Below, piece by piece: positions 11,399-22,320 of a stretch of DNA of 64,000 nucleotides. The notes beneath the pieces were generated by a model. That model saw only the letters and a program-made list of their open reading frames with translations. It was not told the origin of the DNA and searched no databases. The translations under genes were made by a program, and so were the position numbers. Source of the stretch: Oxytricha trifallax (lineage: Eukaryota > Ciliophora > Spirotrichea > Sporadotrichida > Oxytrichidae); assembly GCA_000711775.1 (NCBI GenBank), contig ARYC01017701.1, positions 1-64,000 of the forward strand, written 5' to 3'. Positions within the stretch are counted from its first letter, which is position 1. Every line of letters starts with the position of its first letter.

Positions 11399-12450
11399 TT
11401 TATCTACTAGTCTTTATTATATCTCTTGAACCTTACTCTCTATAGTGGCTCAAGTATGTCATCTAATGTTTTCCGAGGATAGTTAGGAGCTCTGACGATT
11501 ATCATCTCTACTATGTTCTAATTTATTAGCATACATCTTCTTGGTTTATATGCTTCTAAGCCAAAAATATTGATCGTTTTTCATGTTTAGTACCAAAGTA
11601 AGACATACTTTCCATACCACTTTCTAATATTATTGCTGCTACTGCCCAAACATCCCATTAAACAGAACCATTAGCCCACTTCTCTCTTATCGGGAAGTAC
11701 CCTGGAGTACCAAGTACCTGTGCTAAAGTAACAATCTCCTATCTTAAAGCTCTATTGAAATCGATAACCACTACTTCTAAAGGGCAAAGATTTAGCATAA
11801 AGTTTTCAGGCTTAAAATCTCTATGAACATATCCAAGTTCATGCAACTCCTTAACACCCTGAATCATATCTGAGAGTATATCGTTTAAATCATCAGGGTA
11901 TCTATTGTGATATAGGTAGTCTCTCAGAGTCATCTCAAATTTCTTTAGCCTTAATGCGATGAAACCATAACTTAAAATAACACCATTTAGCTTAAGCAAA
12001 TTCTTGCAGTCTTTTCTTTAGGCCTCTCTAAGTACCATGTATTCATTAGCAAACTCATTTAATACTGTTGGTTCTTAATAAGATAACTGAATGGATACAC
12101 CTTGTATGCATACTCATAAACTACTATAAGCTTTGCTATTGCAGGCAGGTTTATATTCAAGTAATTTTATATTACAAGTGTTGAGATCAACTGCATTTAA
12201 TGCAGGTATATTCATAGCCTTAGCTTAGAAGCATGCTAAAAAATTTTTACCTGCTGGCTGGTTCATCGCTTCTGTCTCTTGAGTCTCTCTTGCATCTCTC
12301 TTTATGACTCGAGAGTATTAGATTTTCTTTTTGCTCGAACTATTTTTTATATTAAATTATCCTGCATTAAAAATTCACTCAAATGATGCTTCTGCATATA
12401 CTTCTTTACTTTTGCAGAATGTGTGTAAGACTTCATGAACGTTGTGCACT
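11399..12450 (-). CDS. kinase part of the outer TBE zinc-finger/kinase gene
   Basis: Read in the ciliate code, the protein has an alpha-E region (VKELHELGYVHRDFKPEN), the catalytic loop HRDFKPEN, and VIDFNRA where kinases normally have DFG. Further on are GTPGYFP and QWDVWAVAAIILE, the latter matching the alpha-F Asp-Val-Trp motif. It ends at TGA (complement of 11399-11401). The gene is cut at 12450 by the inner TBE and continues at 16485. The standard-code 86-codon frame at 11739-11999 is only a fragment of it. Whether the DFN change abolishes catalysis cannot be judged from sequence. Confidence 0.82.
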
Positions 12451-12579
12451 CGAAACCCCAAAACCCCTTAATGAGGTTTATAGGTGCTTTGATTTGTAGG
12501 GAATTTGTTATGGGTTGGGCTTATTAATAGGTTTTAATGTGAAATTTATAGTAAATGTATTTAATTTAATCACTCAAAA

Positions 12580-14021
12580 TGTACTATTGGATCATGTGGA
12601 AGAGGTCTGTAGTTTATTCAACTTAACCACTATTCTATTTGCTCTATCATTATGTCAGATCTTGAGTTTGGTGTAATTATTACCTACTTTGCCATATATT
12701 TCATTGCTTGAGATACTCTTGTTTTATCTATAAATTGCTTTATTCTTTGCTTCGCATTCTTTTCACACCTTGTTGAGTAATAATCGTTGCGAAGGACATT
12801 CGCATTCTATTATTATTGCTGCTAAAGCCCACACATCCCACTAAAAGTCTCCATCTCTCCAGTCCTCTCTTTCTGGATAGTACCCTAGCGTTCCCATTAC
12901 AGTTCCAAGCCTTGATACTTCCACTCTTTAAGCTCTGTTGAAATCGAATATTGCTACTCTTACAGGTGAGAAGTTTATCATTATATTTTCTGGCTTCAAA
13001 TCTCTGTGAACAAACCCTAACTTATGAGCTCTTTAATACCTTATACGGTCTGAGTCGCTATTTATCCAAGTTACTTATGATTCCTTTGATCTGTTATGAA
13101 ATCTCCTAGGGTCATTTCATAGAGTGGAAGTCTGAAAGCAACATGATCCTTGGCAAGCAGAACAGCATCTAGCTTGATTAAGTAACTACACTCTTTAAAC
13201 TTTGCTTGAGTGAGTACTTGATACTCATTTGTAAACTCCATCTAATATTTATCATCACTTTAGAGGTAGTTGAGGGGATACACCTTGAATGCGTATTGAT
13301 GATCATTGATAACTTTCTTATCAAAGGAGTCTTCTAATATTAGGTAGCTTTAAAGAGAAATATCTAGGTCAATTTAAGCAAGAACCGGTATTTTCTTGTA
13401 TTGAATCTTGATCATAATTTTTGTTATTTCAAAGGTTAGTTGGTTGCGTGCCTTCCTAACGTACTCTAACTCTCTTGCTTATTCAGGCACTACGACCTTA
13501 GAATATTCCCTGATCGATTTTCTTTTGTTGAGAAGCTTCAACTCAACTTCATGCTTTTCAATTTCTATGTTTTTTTGTGAGCTTTTTTAAAAATGCCTCT
13601 TTAAGTCTCTTGTATGAGAGTACTGCTTATGGCACTCAAAGCAATCATACTTTCTATCAACTTTGTCATGCTTTAAGTATACAGTAGGCTTAGCTTCCTT
13701 AAGGACCTTCATATGCCTGTACCAGCTAGATTTAAGAATGAAGTCTCTTTCACACTTCTAACAAAAATATACTTCAACTTCCTCTGCTTACATTGAAATT
13801 TCATTTCAAACTTTCTCCTCCTCTCTGTATCCCACACACTTGTTTGCCATTTATTTTATATTATTAATTTCTATTTTAATAACAGAAACCTCAATTTATA
13901 TCTCTGGTAATTCTTTATGAGGGTTCATCTCGCAGCTATCACACTTTTTATTGCTGCCAAAGGTAAGTCTTATTTAGTTTGATGGAAATGCTGTTGTTTT
14001 TCTTAAAATGTTAGCGCTCAT
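12580..14021 (-). CDS. inner TBE zinc-finger/kinase protein
   Basis: The ATG is the complement of 14019-14021 (MSANILRKTTAFPSNQIR..). An N-terminal region of about 110 residues leads to C2H2-type fingers, including one with Cys and His near 13730-13780. The kinase region follows with the HRDLK-type loop near 13010 and FDFNRA in place of DFG near 12945. The downstream motif QWDVWALAAIIIE lies near 12830. Several frame breaks are visible, so this copy is probably inactive. TBE elements are known to encode a 57-kDa protein with zinc-finger and kinase domains, which this matches. Confidence 0.75.
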
Positions 14022-14554
14022 ATGTATATTTGAATTTAAAATTATAAAACTGCCTCTATAACTGAGAGCTTATATGAGAGGTTTGCGGGCATACAAGTTT
14101 CAAGGGAAGTTTTTAGAGTATTAGAGGAGAAAAATGAGCAGTAAGAGACGATCCAGCTCTAAATATGGGTGAGAAAGTGACCATTATTTCTATCAATAAT
14201 AAGTTAATTACACCACGTACCGATTTTAGGAGGTGGACCTAATTAAGTACGTACTGCTTTAGGAGGTATTTTGTGATTTTATGATTAAATTTAGGGTGCT
14301 TCTAATTAAGTACTAGCATAAATTAATGCTCCTAATTAAGTACATACCAATTTATATTAAAAATATGGAACTATAATAGTAGAAATTGATATCTATCTAT
14401 AAAGTTTGAAACCAGTTCTCAAAACCTTCTCCATATCCTTCTTAAAGATTGACCTCCTATAGGATGCCCATATTTAATAGTAAGTTTTACAGAGGTATAT
14501 AATTGAAATCAATAAACTTAAATTTGAATATCATTTATTAGATATGTAAACTAG

Positions 14555-15340
14555 ATGGAGTAATGAATGATGCAATGAAAAGAGTGCAAGCACAAGAATT
14601 GATTCAATGATTTAGAAGCAAGGAGGATTTGCATCGCTAACTGGTGCAGCAAGGTAATGAACTCATAGTAGCTAATCTTTATTATGTAGTTGATTTTTTC
14701 CTGCCAACGATAGAAGGTACTAAAATTTCATTTTTAAGAGCGATACTCTGCGAAGAAAAGAAAGCATTGAAAACTTAAAATGTAAAGTTTTTAGAGATTC
14801 CAAACTATCCAGAAATTTCAGTCACTAACTTATACGATGATGCTATGGATGACCCAGAGGTTTAGCAGTACCTGCCTGCCTACTAAGAAGCAGTAGTATA
14901 AACTACCTGAAAGAAACGATTCTTTGGCATACTTGCAACTATCAAAGGTGATTATTTGAAAGAAATTATTTAAGAATCTCATAAGAAAAGGTACAGCATC
15001 TCTTCAGAAGATAAAGACAAACAAGGGATCAAGATAAGTGAGAGCTGGCTATCAGAGCTGCAAAAGCACCATTATATTTCAAGTAAGATTTCAAGCTTAA
15101 CTCTTTAGAAAAATCTGATACTGGCATCTTCTTGATGAAGGAAGAGAGCAAGCTTCACAGAGAGCGAAAGTCGCACACAAAGTATGAAGTTAGCAAGAGA
15201 CTTTATTCAAATATTAGCCTCCAGAGTCAATGAACATAGATGCTGGAGCTGGCAGCAAGAGAAAAAACATAGGCCCAAGCAAGCCTTAAGAGGAAGAAAA
15301 GAAAGAGAACCCAGCTCCCTCTAAAGAATTTTAAATATGA
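14555..15340 (+). CDS. inner TBE small ORF (22-kDa type)
   Basis: It begins at ATG 14555 (the second codons are disturbed by a one-base loss relative to the copy at 40791) and ends at TGA 15338-15340. Conserved stretches are QAQELIQ, FRSKEDLHR, GTKISFLRAILCEEKKALKT, IPNYPEISVTNLYDDA, KRFFGILATIKGDYLKEIIQ and the C-terminal KENPAPSKEF. No known domain is recognised. It runs toward the transposase gene and their stops are only about 10 bases apart. The name 22-kDa type follows the known TBE gene set; the frame here looks somewhat longer. Confidence 0.75.
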
Positions 15341-15349
15341 CTTATATAT

Positions 15350-16412
15350 TCATAAACTTAACTACAAAAATTACTTATATACATTCACTCTCCCTTCATT
15401 AGCACACTTTTATGCCAACTAATTATCAACTCTCTTAGCTGAACTTTTTATAAAATCGACTGTATCAATAAGTAGGTCATGCATCAAGTGGTATAGCAGC
15501 AGTTTCTTATAATGACCTTTTAGTTTACCCCAGTAGATCTCAATTCTATTAAATTATGGACTATAAGGTAAGTAGAACACTGGCGTTATTCTAAGTTGTT
15601 CATAACTCTTCCTTGTTTCTTTAGTCTTATGATCATAAAGATTATCATCAAACAGTATAATCTTTTATTCAGGGTACTTCTATCTCTCAGCTGTTCAAAA
15701 AATTTTATATACTACTCTGTCTTAATAGAGCGAGGATGAATAACATAAGTTTCTAAACCAGAATCCTCAGTAATTCCTCCAAGAATTGCCATTGTTTATT
15801 CCTTGACTTTCTAGTCATATACTTCTATATTACTATGCCTCTTATACCAAGACTTCTAGATAAAGTGTTGAAGGTAACACAGCCTCGTCAGCATGCATAA
15901 ACTTAATATTACTCTATTAGGCTCTCTGCATTTAATTATAAATATAATATAAGGTGTTGTTGTAAAATGGCAGAGTGAAATCAATCACTCTCTTGATACG
16001 ATTCACACCTTTGTAAGAGATACCATTTCGTTTATAGATGTTAGCTAAAGACTAAGCAGAGAACTTCAACTCAGGGAATTGGCGATGAAACATAGTAGCT
16101 CGTTGGTCTAAAGAGAAGTGAGCACAATACTTCAAAGTTTTCTCATTAATAAGATAGTCAATATGATTCTATAGAAACTTTGACTACCTAGTAAGCTTAG
16201 AATTCAGCTACAATTGCTTAAATTATAGGGCTATAAGACAGTGGAAGCGAAAAGCAGACGGACTTCGCTTTAAAAGAAGCGCAATAGACTCATAGTTTAG
16301 TACTGGTTTGAATTATTCACTGTATATATCACATCCATAGCGCAGTTTAAACAATAATCTATATACTCTTCATCATAAATAGACCCAAAAACTTGCTATT
16401 TTAGTCTCGCAT
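15350..16412 (-). CDS. inner TBE DDE transposase (42-kDa type)
   Basis: ATG is the complement of 16410-16412 and the TGA stop the complement of 15350-15352, giving about 354 codons, the usual TBE size. Landmarks in order: LGSIYDEEYID, helix-turn-helix-like N-terminus, KGVNRIKRVIDFTLPFYNN, IKFMHADEAV (first Asp), IILFDDNLYDHKTKET (second Asp) and FNRIEIYWGKLKGHYKKLLL (Glu). This is the IS630/Tc1-like DDE arrangement. Some frame breaks near the middle suggest decay. TBE transposases are known to take part in germline DNA elimination in Oxytricha. Confidence 0.82.
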
Positions 16413-16484
16413 TTAATTAATAACCCCAACCCTAACAAATTCCCTACAAATCAAAGCACTTATAAACCTCATTAAGGGGTTTTG

Positions 16485-16860
16485 AGTGGACCAAAACCTT
16501 TCATCAACTTTATCATGCTTGAAATAAATCTTGGCTTTACCAGAGTGTACCTCTTTAAGGTGTCTCTTCAAGCTTTGTTCGTTGAGAAAAGATTCTAGCA
16601 GTCTTCACATTGATATGTTTCTATCTTTTCAATTTGTTGCTGTTCTTTTAGCTCCTCAACATATTCAATTTATATTTAAGTCCTATCTCTGCTCTACCCT
16701 TTTTATTTTAGACTTCAATTTTGAAGACCTCTGCTTCAAACTCAAGAGCTCTTAGCTCTATCTCCCTCTCAACATGAATAACTTCAGGCTTTACATTTTA
16801 GCCAAAGTTTAGCTATGATTATCCTAGAGACTGCTTTACGATTTAAGTTATCCGCTATGT
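16485..16860 (-). CDS. N-terminal zinc-finger part of the outer TBE kinase gene
   Basis: This is the continuation of the gene cut at 12450. In the ciliate code it shows YQCEDCQN, then about twelve residues on, RHLKEVHSGKAKIYF, a C2H2 finger. A Glu/Ile-rich region preceding it is shared with the element at 41376. Continuity across the inner TBE is supported by comparison with the unsplit copy at 29.9-31.4 kb, where the same two regions adjoin. The start codon is not clear. Confidence 0.7.
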
Positions 16861-17796
16861 TTAAATTCAAATTTAAATTTCTATTATAAAGCTTTAATAA
16901 CCTCTCTAGTTATAATATTAATAATAATAATACGATCACATTGAGGTCTCTGGGGACCCCCGATCAAAAATATGTTTAATATATATAAGGGACTAGCTCT
17001 TTCAATCATAATTAGTCAGACTTATTCTCCGCAACGAGTTGTCCGGCCACAAGAGGGTTAAATTAGTAATATTCTCTCAAGTGGTCTTCATGAAGAACCC
17101 CTTATCTGTTTGTGAGTTCCATGACTTTTCCTGTTAGCTCTGCCATGAAGTTTATAATAGCTTGATGGCCGTCTTCTTCAATCAAATTAAAGATAATTCC
17201 CATGATGTATTCGAGCGATTGGAGAATTATAGGTCTGGAAATCCCTTCTGATTGGATCAGAATCTAATCCGTATATTCTCTAGTTATAGTTACTGTGTAT
17301 AGGAGTTGGTACTGCAACAATAATGGTTGATTTTGAAGTATTAGAGATCATATTTATACTTAGTTTATAACTACAATTTTTCTAATTTCATGCTTAATAT
17401 TTTTAATTTTGGTACCAACTTAGATAAAATTCAGGTTAGTACTGGTACCAATTAGGTTTCGAACCATTTTGGAACTTTTCCATTAAACCTCATTAGTTTA
17501 AAACTAGGTACTAATTAAGTTTTGGTACTATTAAATTGGTACCAATTAAAATTAAAAAGATTTAGTACCAGGACTAATTAAAATTAAACAAATTTAGTAC
17601 TAATTTAATGGAACTAAATTGATAAAAATGGAGCTCCATCTCTGAAGTTTGTTACAGCTTCTGAAAACATTCTCCACGTATCTTTGCAGGGTTGACCTCC
17701 TATAAGATGCCCATAGTTAATAGTAAGATTTTAAACAATAGGATCCAGAAGTCAATAAATTATAATTTGAAATTCATTATAAGAAGAGGAACAAAG
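16860..17796. promoter_or_regulatory. outer TBE central spacer with repeated GGTACC boxes
   Basis: This divergent spacer lies between the minus-strand kinase gene and the plus-strand small ORF. At 17410-17610 it carries many GGTACCAATT / AATTGGTAC-type boxes. The element at 29756 has the same boxes at about 31500-31690. The other two TBEs have AATTAAGTAC boxes instead. A promoter role is inferred from position only. Confidence 0.45.
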
Positions 17797-18584
17797 ATGG
17801 AATCACTCAATGATCAAATGAAAAGAATCGAGGCTAAAAAAATGATCTCAAGATTCAGAAGCAAAGAAGATCTCTATCGATACCTAACAAAACATGGTAA
17901 AATAACTTGACGACTATAAACATAATAAACAGTTGGATTATTCCTTCCAACGATGGAAGGTACCAAAATTTCATTCTTGAAAGCAATACTCTGTGAAGAA
18001 AAGAAAGCTTTTAAAAACAAAGAGATTAAACTAATTGAAATTCCAAACTACCCTGAGATTTCAATCACTAATCTTTATGAGAATGCCAAGTAAGATGAGG
18101 AAGTAAAAGTTTACCTTCCAACCAAGAAACAACTCTCAAATAAACTACCACAGAGGAACTTCTTCTTTGGTGTTCTTGGTACAATAAAAGAAGAGTATCT
18201 CAGAGAAATAATTGAAGAAGCTCATAAGAAACGATATTCTATCTCTCCTGAAGACTAGAAGAAACAAGCATTCTAATAAGCTCAGCTTGGCTAAAGGAAC
18301 TTAAGAAGCATCCTTATCTATCAAATAAGCTTGACATATAACTTTGTAGGAAAATCTGGCACTGGTATATATCTTATAAAAGAGCATGCTAAGGTTCATA
18401 GAGATAGAAACAGCAGACAATTCATCAAGTTAGCAAGAGACTCTATAAAGATGTTTAAAAGCCAGAACATATGAACATAGATGCAGGAGATGGCAGCAAA
18501 AGAAGAAACTTAGGCCCTGTCAAGCCTTAAGAAGAAGAAAAGAAAGAGAAGCCTAATCCTTTTTAGGGTCCATTAAATATGTGA
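17797..18584 (+). CDS. outer TBE small ORF (22-kDa type)
   Basis: ATG at 17797 opens MESLNDQMKRIEAKKMISRF, followed by FRSKEDLYRYL, GTKISFLKAILCEEKKAF, IPNYPEISITNLYENA and FFFGVLGTIKEEYLREIIEE, ending at TGA 18582-18584. At least one frame break lies after about 18260. It is the orthologue of the frames at 14555, 31898 and 40791. Unknown fold; no catalytic motif recognised. Confidence 0.72.
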
Positions 18585-18590
18585 ACAAAT

Positions 18591-19654
18591 TCATTCATTT
18601 AAGTTTAAAACTTATTATAAACATTAATTCTTCCTTTCCTTGCACATATCGTAGTCTTATCTTTATTCATTCACTTGCAACTATTTTTTATTAAGTCTAC
18701 TGTATCGATTGGTAAATCATGCATTAGATGATACAGCAATAATTTCTTGTAGTAAGTCTTGATTTAACTCCAGTAGAATTCAATTCCATTAAATTATGGG
18801 CTATAAGGAACATTGTATACAGGAGTAATGTTTAACTCTTCATAAGCTTTCTTAGACTCCTTAGTCTTATGAACTGAGAGGTTGTCAACAAACAGGATGA
18901 TCTCCTAATCGTTGTATTTATCTCTCAGCTTATGTAGGAACTCTATGTACTACTCTCGCTTAATAGAGCGAGGATGAATAACATAACTTTCTAAGCCAGA
19001 GTCTTCACTAATACCTGCTAAAATTGCATGGGTTACAACCTTTACTTTCTAATCGTAGACTTCTATATTATCATACTTCTTATACCAAGACTTATTAATA
19101 AAGGTGTTGAAGGTAAACACAGCTTCATCAGCGTGTATGAACTTGATGTTATTAGTAATAGCTCTCTGCATTTAATCATATATAAAGTTTAAATTATTAC
19201 TATAAAATGGCACTGTAAAATCAATTACTCTCTTCACTCTGTTGACAGTCTTGAAAGTAATGCCATTTCTTCTATAAATATTAGCTATAGTCTAAGGAGA
19301 GATACGCATGTCAGGAAACTTGCGATGAAACATGACAGCTCGTTAGTCAAGAGGAAAGTTAGCCCATTACTTTAATGTATTAGAGTGACAGAGATAGTCA
19401 ATATGGACCTGTGAGAACTTTTATTTTCGTTCTGGATGTTTTAGAGTACCAGAATTAAAATTCTTAACAGCTAACATGCAGTTATACCTAACAGTTGATT
19501 CACTCTTGCGTAGGAGTCTTGCTATGGCTGAATAATTCAGCTCTGGGTTGACTTAGTCTATATTAATACTTGTACCATACCTAAGCTTAAGCAGTAAATC
19601 TAAATATTACTCATCATAAATAGACCCTAAATTTCGCTAATTTCTATTTCTCAT
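18591..19654 (-). CDS. outer TBE DDE transposase (42-kDa type)
   Basis: ATG is the complement of 19652-19654: MRNRNQRNLGSIYDEQYLDL, then LRYGTSINIDQVNP. The catalytic core has IKFIHADEAVFTF (Asp), EIILFVDNLSVHKTKE (Asp) and SPQFNGIEFYWSQIK (Glu). The long readable frame has perhaps one break near its C-terminus, making it the best preserved transposase in the window. Stop TGA is the complement of 18591-18593. It faces the small ORF with a few bases between the stops. Confidence 0.85.
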
Positions 19655-19756
19655 TTTGCAATTTGTCCTAATTTCTCTACTAACCCCAATAAGACCCCAA
19701 CTATACCCTACAAATCAAAGCACTTATAAACCTCACTAAGGGGTTTTGGGGTTTTT

Positions 19757-19911
19757 ATTGAAATCGAAATAAAAGAGAATTCAAAAGCAACATCAACTTT
19801 CCAACTTTTTGTTGAAGTTGATCCATTTCAAATTAGTGGCAGTTTTAAATTTTATAATTTAAATTTGAATTATATTCTTGCAATTTCCCATTTTGAATAT
19901 ACTATATTAAT
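19757..19911. repeat. right arm of the palindrome split by the outer TBE
   Basis: An inverted copy of 11044-11255, beginning directly at the TBE tip with the ATT duplication. It includes AGAGAATTCAAAAGC, CTTTCCAACTTT and TATTCTTGCAATTTCCCAT. The two arms together would have made a palindrome of about 370 bases before the TBE arrived. Confidence 0.8.
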
Positions 19912-19997
19912 ACCTGATAAGAGTTAAGGAAAAATGCTCATCATTATCTTAATTAATTTTTTGAATTATATATTAATGGTATGATGGCATAGTCTTT

Positions 19998-20372
19998 CAT
20001 TGCTAATTAGATTATAGTTAATTGGCAGTAGTAGAAGTTAAGGGGTAGTAGTAATACTCGAAGAAGTTTTTCAAATTTATAATATAAATTCTTGATTAAC
20101 TTGGGGAAATATAAATAGTAGATTCCAAATTTAGATAAGGGTCATAAAAAATTGGGTCTTCAGTTAATGAGTGGGTTTGATAATAGAATTTGAGTGTTTA
20201 GAATTTGATTGAGGTTTAGAGGTATTAAATAACTTAAGTTTGGTCATATAATTTATGGTGAAATTTATCTCTCAAATATAAATTTTTCTTAGCATTGATT
20301 AACTTCTATAATTCTTATGAAACTTTGAACATTAAAAGAGTGGATGGAGAACGAAAAAATTAATTAATTATG
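19998..20372 (-). CDS. coding block, unknown Tyr-rich protein
   Basis: The frame is open for about 124 codons in the ciliate code and ends at TGA (complement of 19998-20000). It reads QELQKLINAKKNLYLRDKF, SLTEDPIFYDPYLNLESTIY, SQSRIYIINLKNFFEYYYYP. The mixture of charged and aromatic residues is unlike AT-rich noncoding DNA. No ATG is evident, so it is probably a 3' or internal MDS. The block at 20965-21185 on the same strand could belong to the same gene. No family recognised. Confidence 0.6.
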
Positions 20373-20469
20373 CTTTCAATCTTAGATTGATTGGAGAAAG
20401 ATAATTTATTACCAACCTTTAATATTATCATTTAAGCTTAAAGCACAATCAAATTTAATTAATACTTAT

Positions 20470-20850
20470 AAAAGATTTGGGGACGGGAGTTTCCTGCTCA
20501 TAGATAAAATATATATTAATTTCTAAAATTCTTAATCATTAATTATCTAATTATTTATAATCTAGCTATTAATGTTTCTATCTTGATATTCAATTTAAAT
20601 CATTATGAATATAACATTTATATTTTATTTATAACAATTAGTAAACATTGTAAATTTTATATAATAAAACTAAGAATATATAATCTTAGAACACATATAT
20701 ATTAGAGATAAAAATGGTTAGATATATGTATATCCTAATTAAAATTGGGATTTAAAAGTTTCAAATATTTATATTGCCAAATAAAATAAATTTTAAATGC
20801 CAGTGGCAGGAAATCTCCTCCAAAAGATTTTATAAGAAAAAATGTTTTTG
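20470..20850. repeat. short inverted pair of GC-rich clusters
   Basis: TTGGGGACGGGAGTTTCCTG (about 20479) is mirrored by GCAGGAAATCTCCTCCAAAA (about 20809-20830). Spacing and core (GG.GTTTCCTGC) resemble the pair at 2615-2960, so a common repeat family is likely. Between them is AT-rich sequence without a gene. Confidence 0.45.
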
Positions 20851-20964
20851 TTTTGTAAGCATTTTCAAAGCAAAATTAGAATTTTAGAAGCATAAAATAT
20901 TATTAAAAACCTTATAAAATAGTGATCAATTTTTTTTAATGCGAAATATAACAATCCACTGATT

Positions 20965-21185
20965 AGGAATTCTAGATTCATGGTTATGGAGAAAAAATGT
21001 ACTTTCAATAACCCTTATGAATCTGGAGTAAAAATAAATTCCATTTCAGTCAGGGGGTTATCCAAGAGATGCATTTAACATTAAAATATTCTTTAGTTTT
21101 AACAATCGGAAATAGACAATTAATAGATGAATCAAGAAAGTTAATTGATTAACTATTTAAAAATGTACTCCAAATAATTTAAAAT
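20965..21185 (-). CDS. coding block, unknown beta-rich protein
   Basis: Two overlapping minus-strand frames read NFLDSSINCLFPIVKTKEYF then, one frame over, TEMEFIFTPDSQGLLKVHFF. The change near 21055 may mark an MDS junction or a frame break. Style and strand match the block at 19998-20372. A plus-strand frame is also open here, but its residue mix is less convincing. No family recognised. Confidence 0.4.
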
Positions 21186-21508
21186 CCCAAATTCAAGCAA
21201 ATTTAAAATATCTTAAAATTTAATTTTCTTTTTTAGAATTTAAAATTAAACCGCGTTGTTAGAATTTTACTTTGTAATAATCAAATAAATATTTTTTAAT
21301 TTTATATAATATTTAATTAAATAATTTATAATCATTAGCTATAAATATTAACTGCAATTTGAATGATAATACTTATACTAGTTAAGTTAATAAAAATATA
21401 CTTTATAACAACTAAATCTTTTAGTTTATAATACTAAAATGTGATTATTGTTAAACAAGTAATAAAAATTATTTTTCAGTAATATTAGTAAATCCCTCAA
21501 TATTTATA

Positions 21509-22320
21509 ATGATTCTTTTTACTAATAGTATTAATTAGATAGCAAGAGGAGGATAGTCTATAATATTCAAATTAGACTACGTTGGAATTGATGAAGTCGT
21601 GATAAAATAATCAGTTACTGATACTAATAATAATATTGATGAAGTAATTAAATAATCCATACTCACTAATTAATTGGCAGAGACTTAATAATTGAAATTA
21701 CTGTAGTCCGATAAATTTATTGCTCAAGTAAAAGAAGAAATCATCGAATATGACTTTGACAATAATATCATTAAAAATTACCTAGTAATTGTCGAGAGAG
21801 CTAGATTCTCACTCTTTGATTTGCTAAAAATATGGAATACTAATTTACTTAAATTAATTAGAACTTTTTAAGTATATGTATATTTAGAAGAATAATCAAG
21901 AACTTTCAGATAGATTTTACGAATGCTATTCTCCAGAAAAATTAGCATATTATTTTTACTAAACCATTTAACTTATGGCCTATCTCCATTAAAGAGATAT
22001 GTATTATGGAGATATGAAACCCCACAATCTGTTGGTATTTAAGGATTAGCTTATCAAAATTGGAGATTTAGGGACTACAATCAAGCTAGATCATAATATC
22101 TAAGAAGACGAAAAGTCTTATCTTATCAAAGGATTATCATTAGCCTATTAAGACTTGAAAACTTTTGACTAATTAAAGCATAAACTCCTTGATTGATTGA
22201 TTTTTAGCAATTAAAGAAGACTTATATAATGGCTATATTAAAAACATTAATTCATTCAAGAAGGAACCTGACCAATTTTTTATCCAGCATAAAATTTTTT
22301 TTAATATTAAGGTTGTTTGA
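21509..22320 (+). CDS. protein kinase domain, front of dispersed gene copy B
   Basis: From ATG 21509 the frame gives a glycine-rich loop (ARGGQSIIFK), the VAIK-type Lys (EVVIKQS), and a hinge YLVIVERARFSLFDLLK. A second frame from about 21875 gives QELSDRFYECYSPEKLAYYF, the catalytic loop YYGDMKPHNLL and the metal-binding motif KIGDLG, with TGA at 22194-22196. A third short frame (FLAIKEDLYNGYIKN..) continues to TGA 22318-22320. The frame changes near 21850 and 22195 could be IES junctions or real breaks. The loop is GDMKP rather than HRDLKP, yet the core Asp, Lys and Asn are present, so catalysis is plausible. Confidence 0.78.

Larger units (their letters stand above)
12451..16484 (+). mobile_element. 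inner TBE transposon nested in the outer TBE
   Basis: The left tip 12451-12467 is CGAAACCCCAAAACCCC, one base off the ideal. The right tip is shortened to GGGGTTTTG (16476-16484). The flanks are ACT and AGT, both of the ANT form but not identical. Gene order is the same as in the outer TBE: kinase gene minus, small ORF plus, transposase minus. Length is 4.03 kb. Its intergenic spacer and proteins resemble the element at 38846 more than its host TBE, so it belongs to a different subfamily. Confidence 0.92.
11256..19756 (+). mobile_element. outer TBE transposon, interrupted by a second TBE
   Basis: The left tip 11256-11272 is CAAAACCCCAAAACCCC and the right tip 19740-19756 is GGGGTTTTGGGGTTTT plus one T. 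Both are flanked by ATT (11253-11255 and 19757-19759), which fits the 3-bp ANT target duplication known for TBEs. Without the nested 12451-16484 insert the element is about 4.5 kb. It carries a zinc-finger/kinase gene (split by the insert), a plus-strand small ORF and a minus-strand DDE transposase. TBEs are germline-limited DNA transposons of hypotrichs that are removed during macronuclear development. Confidence 0.93.
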
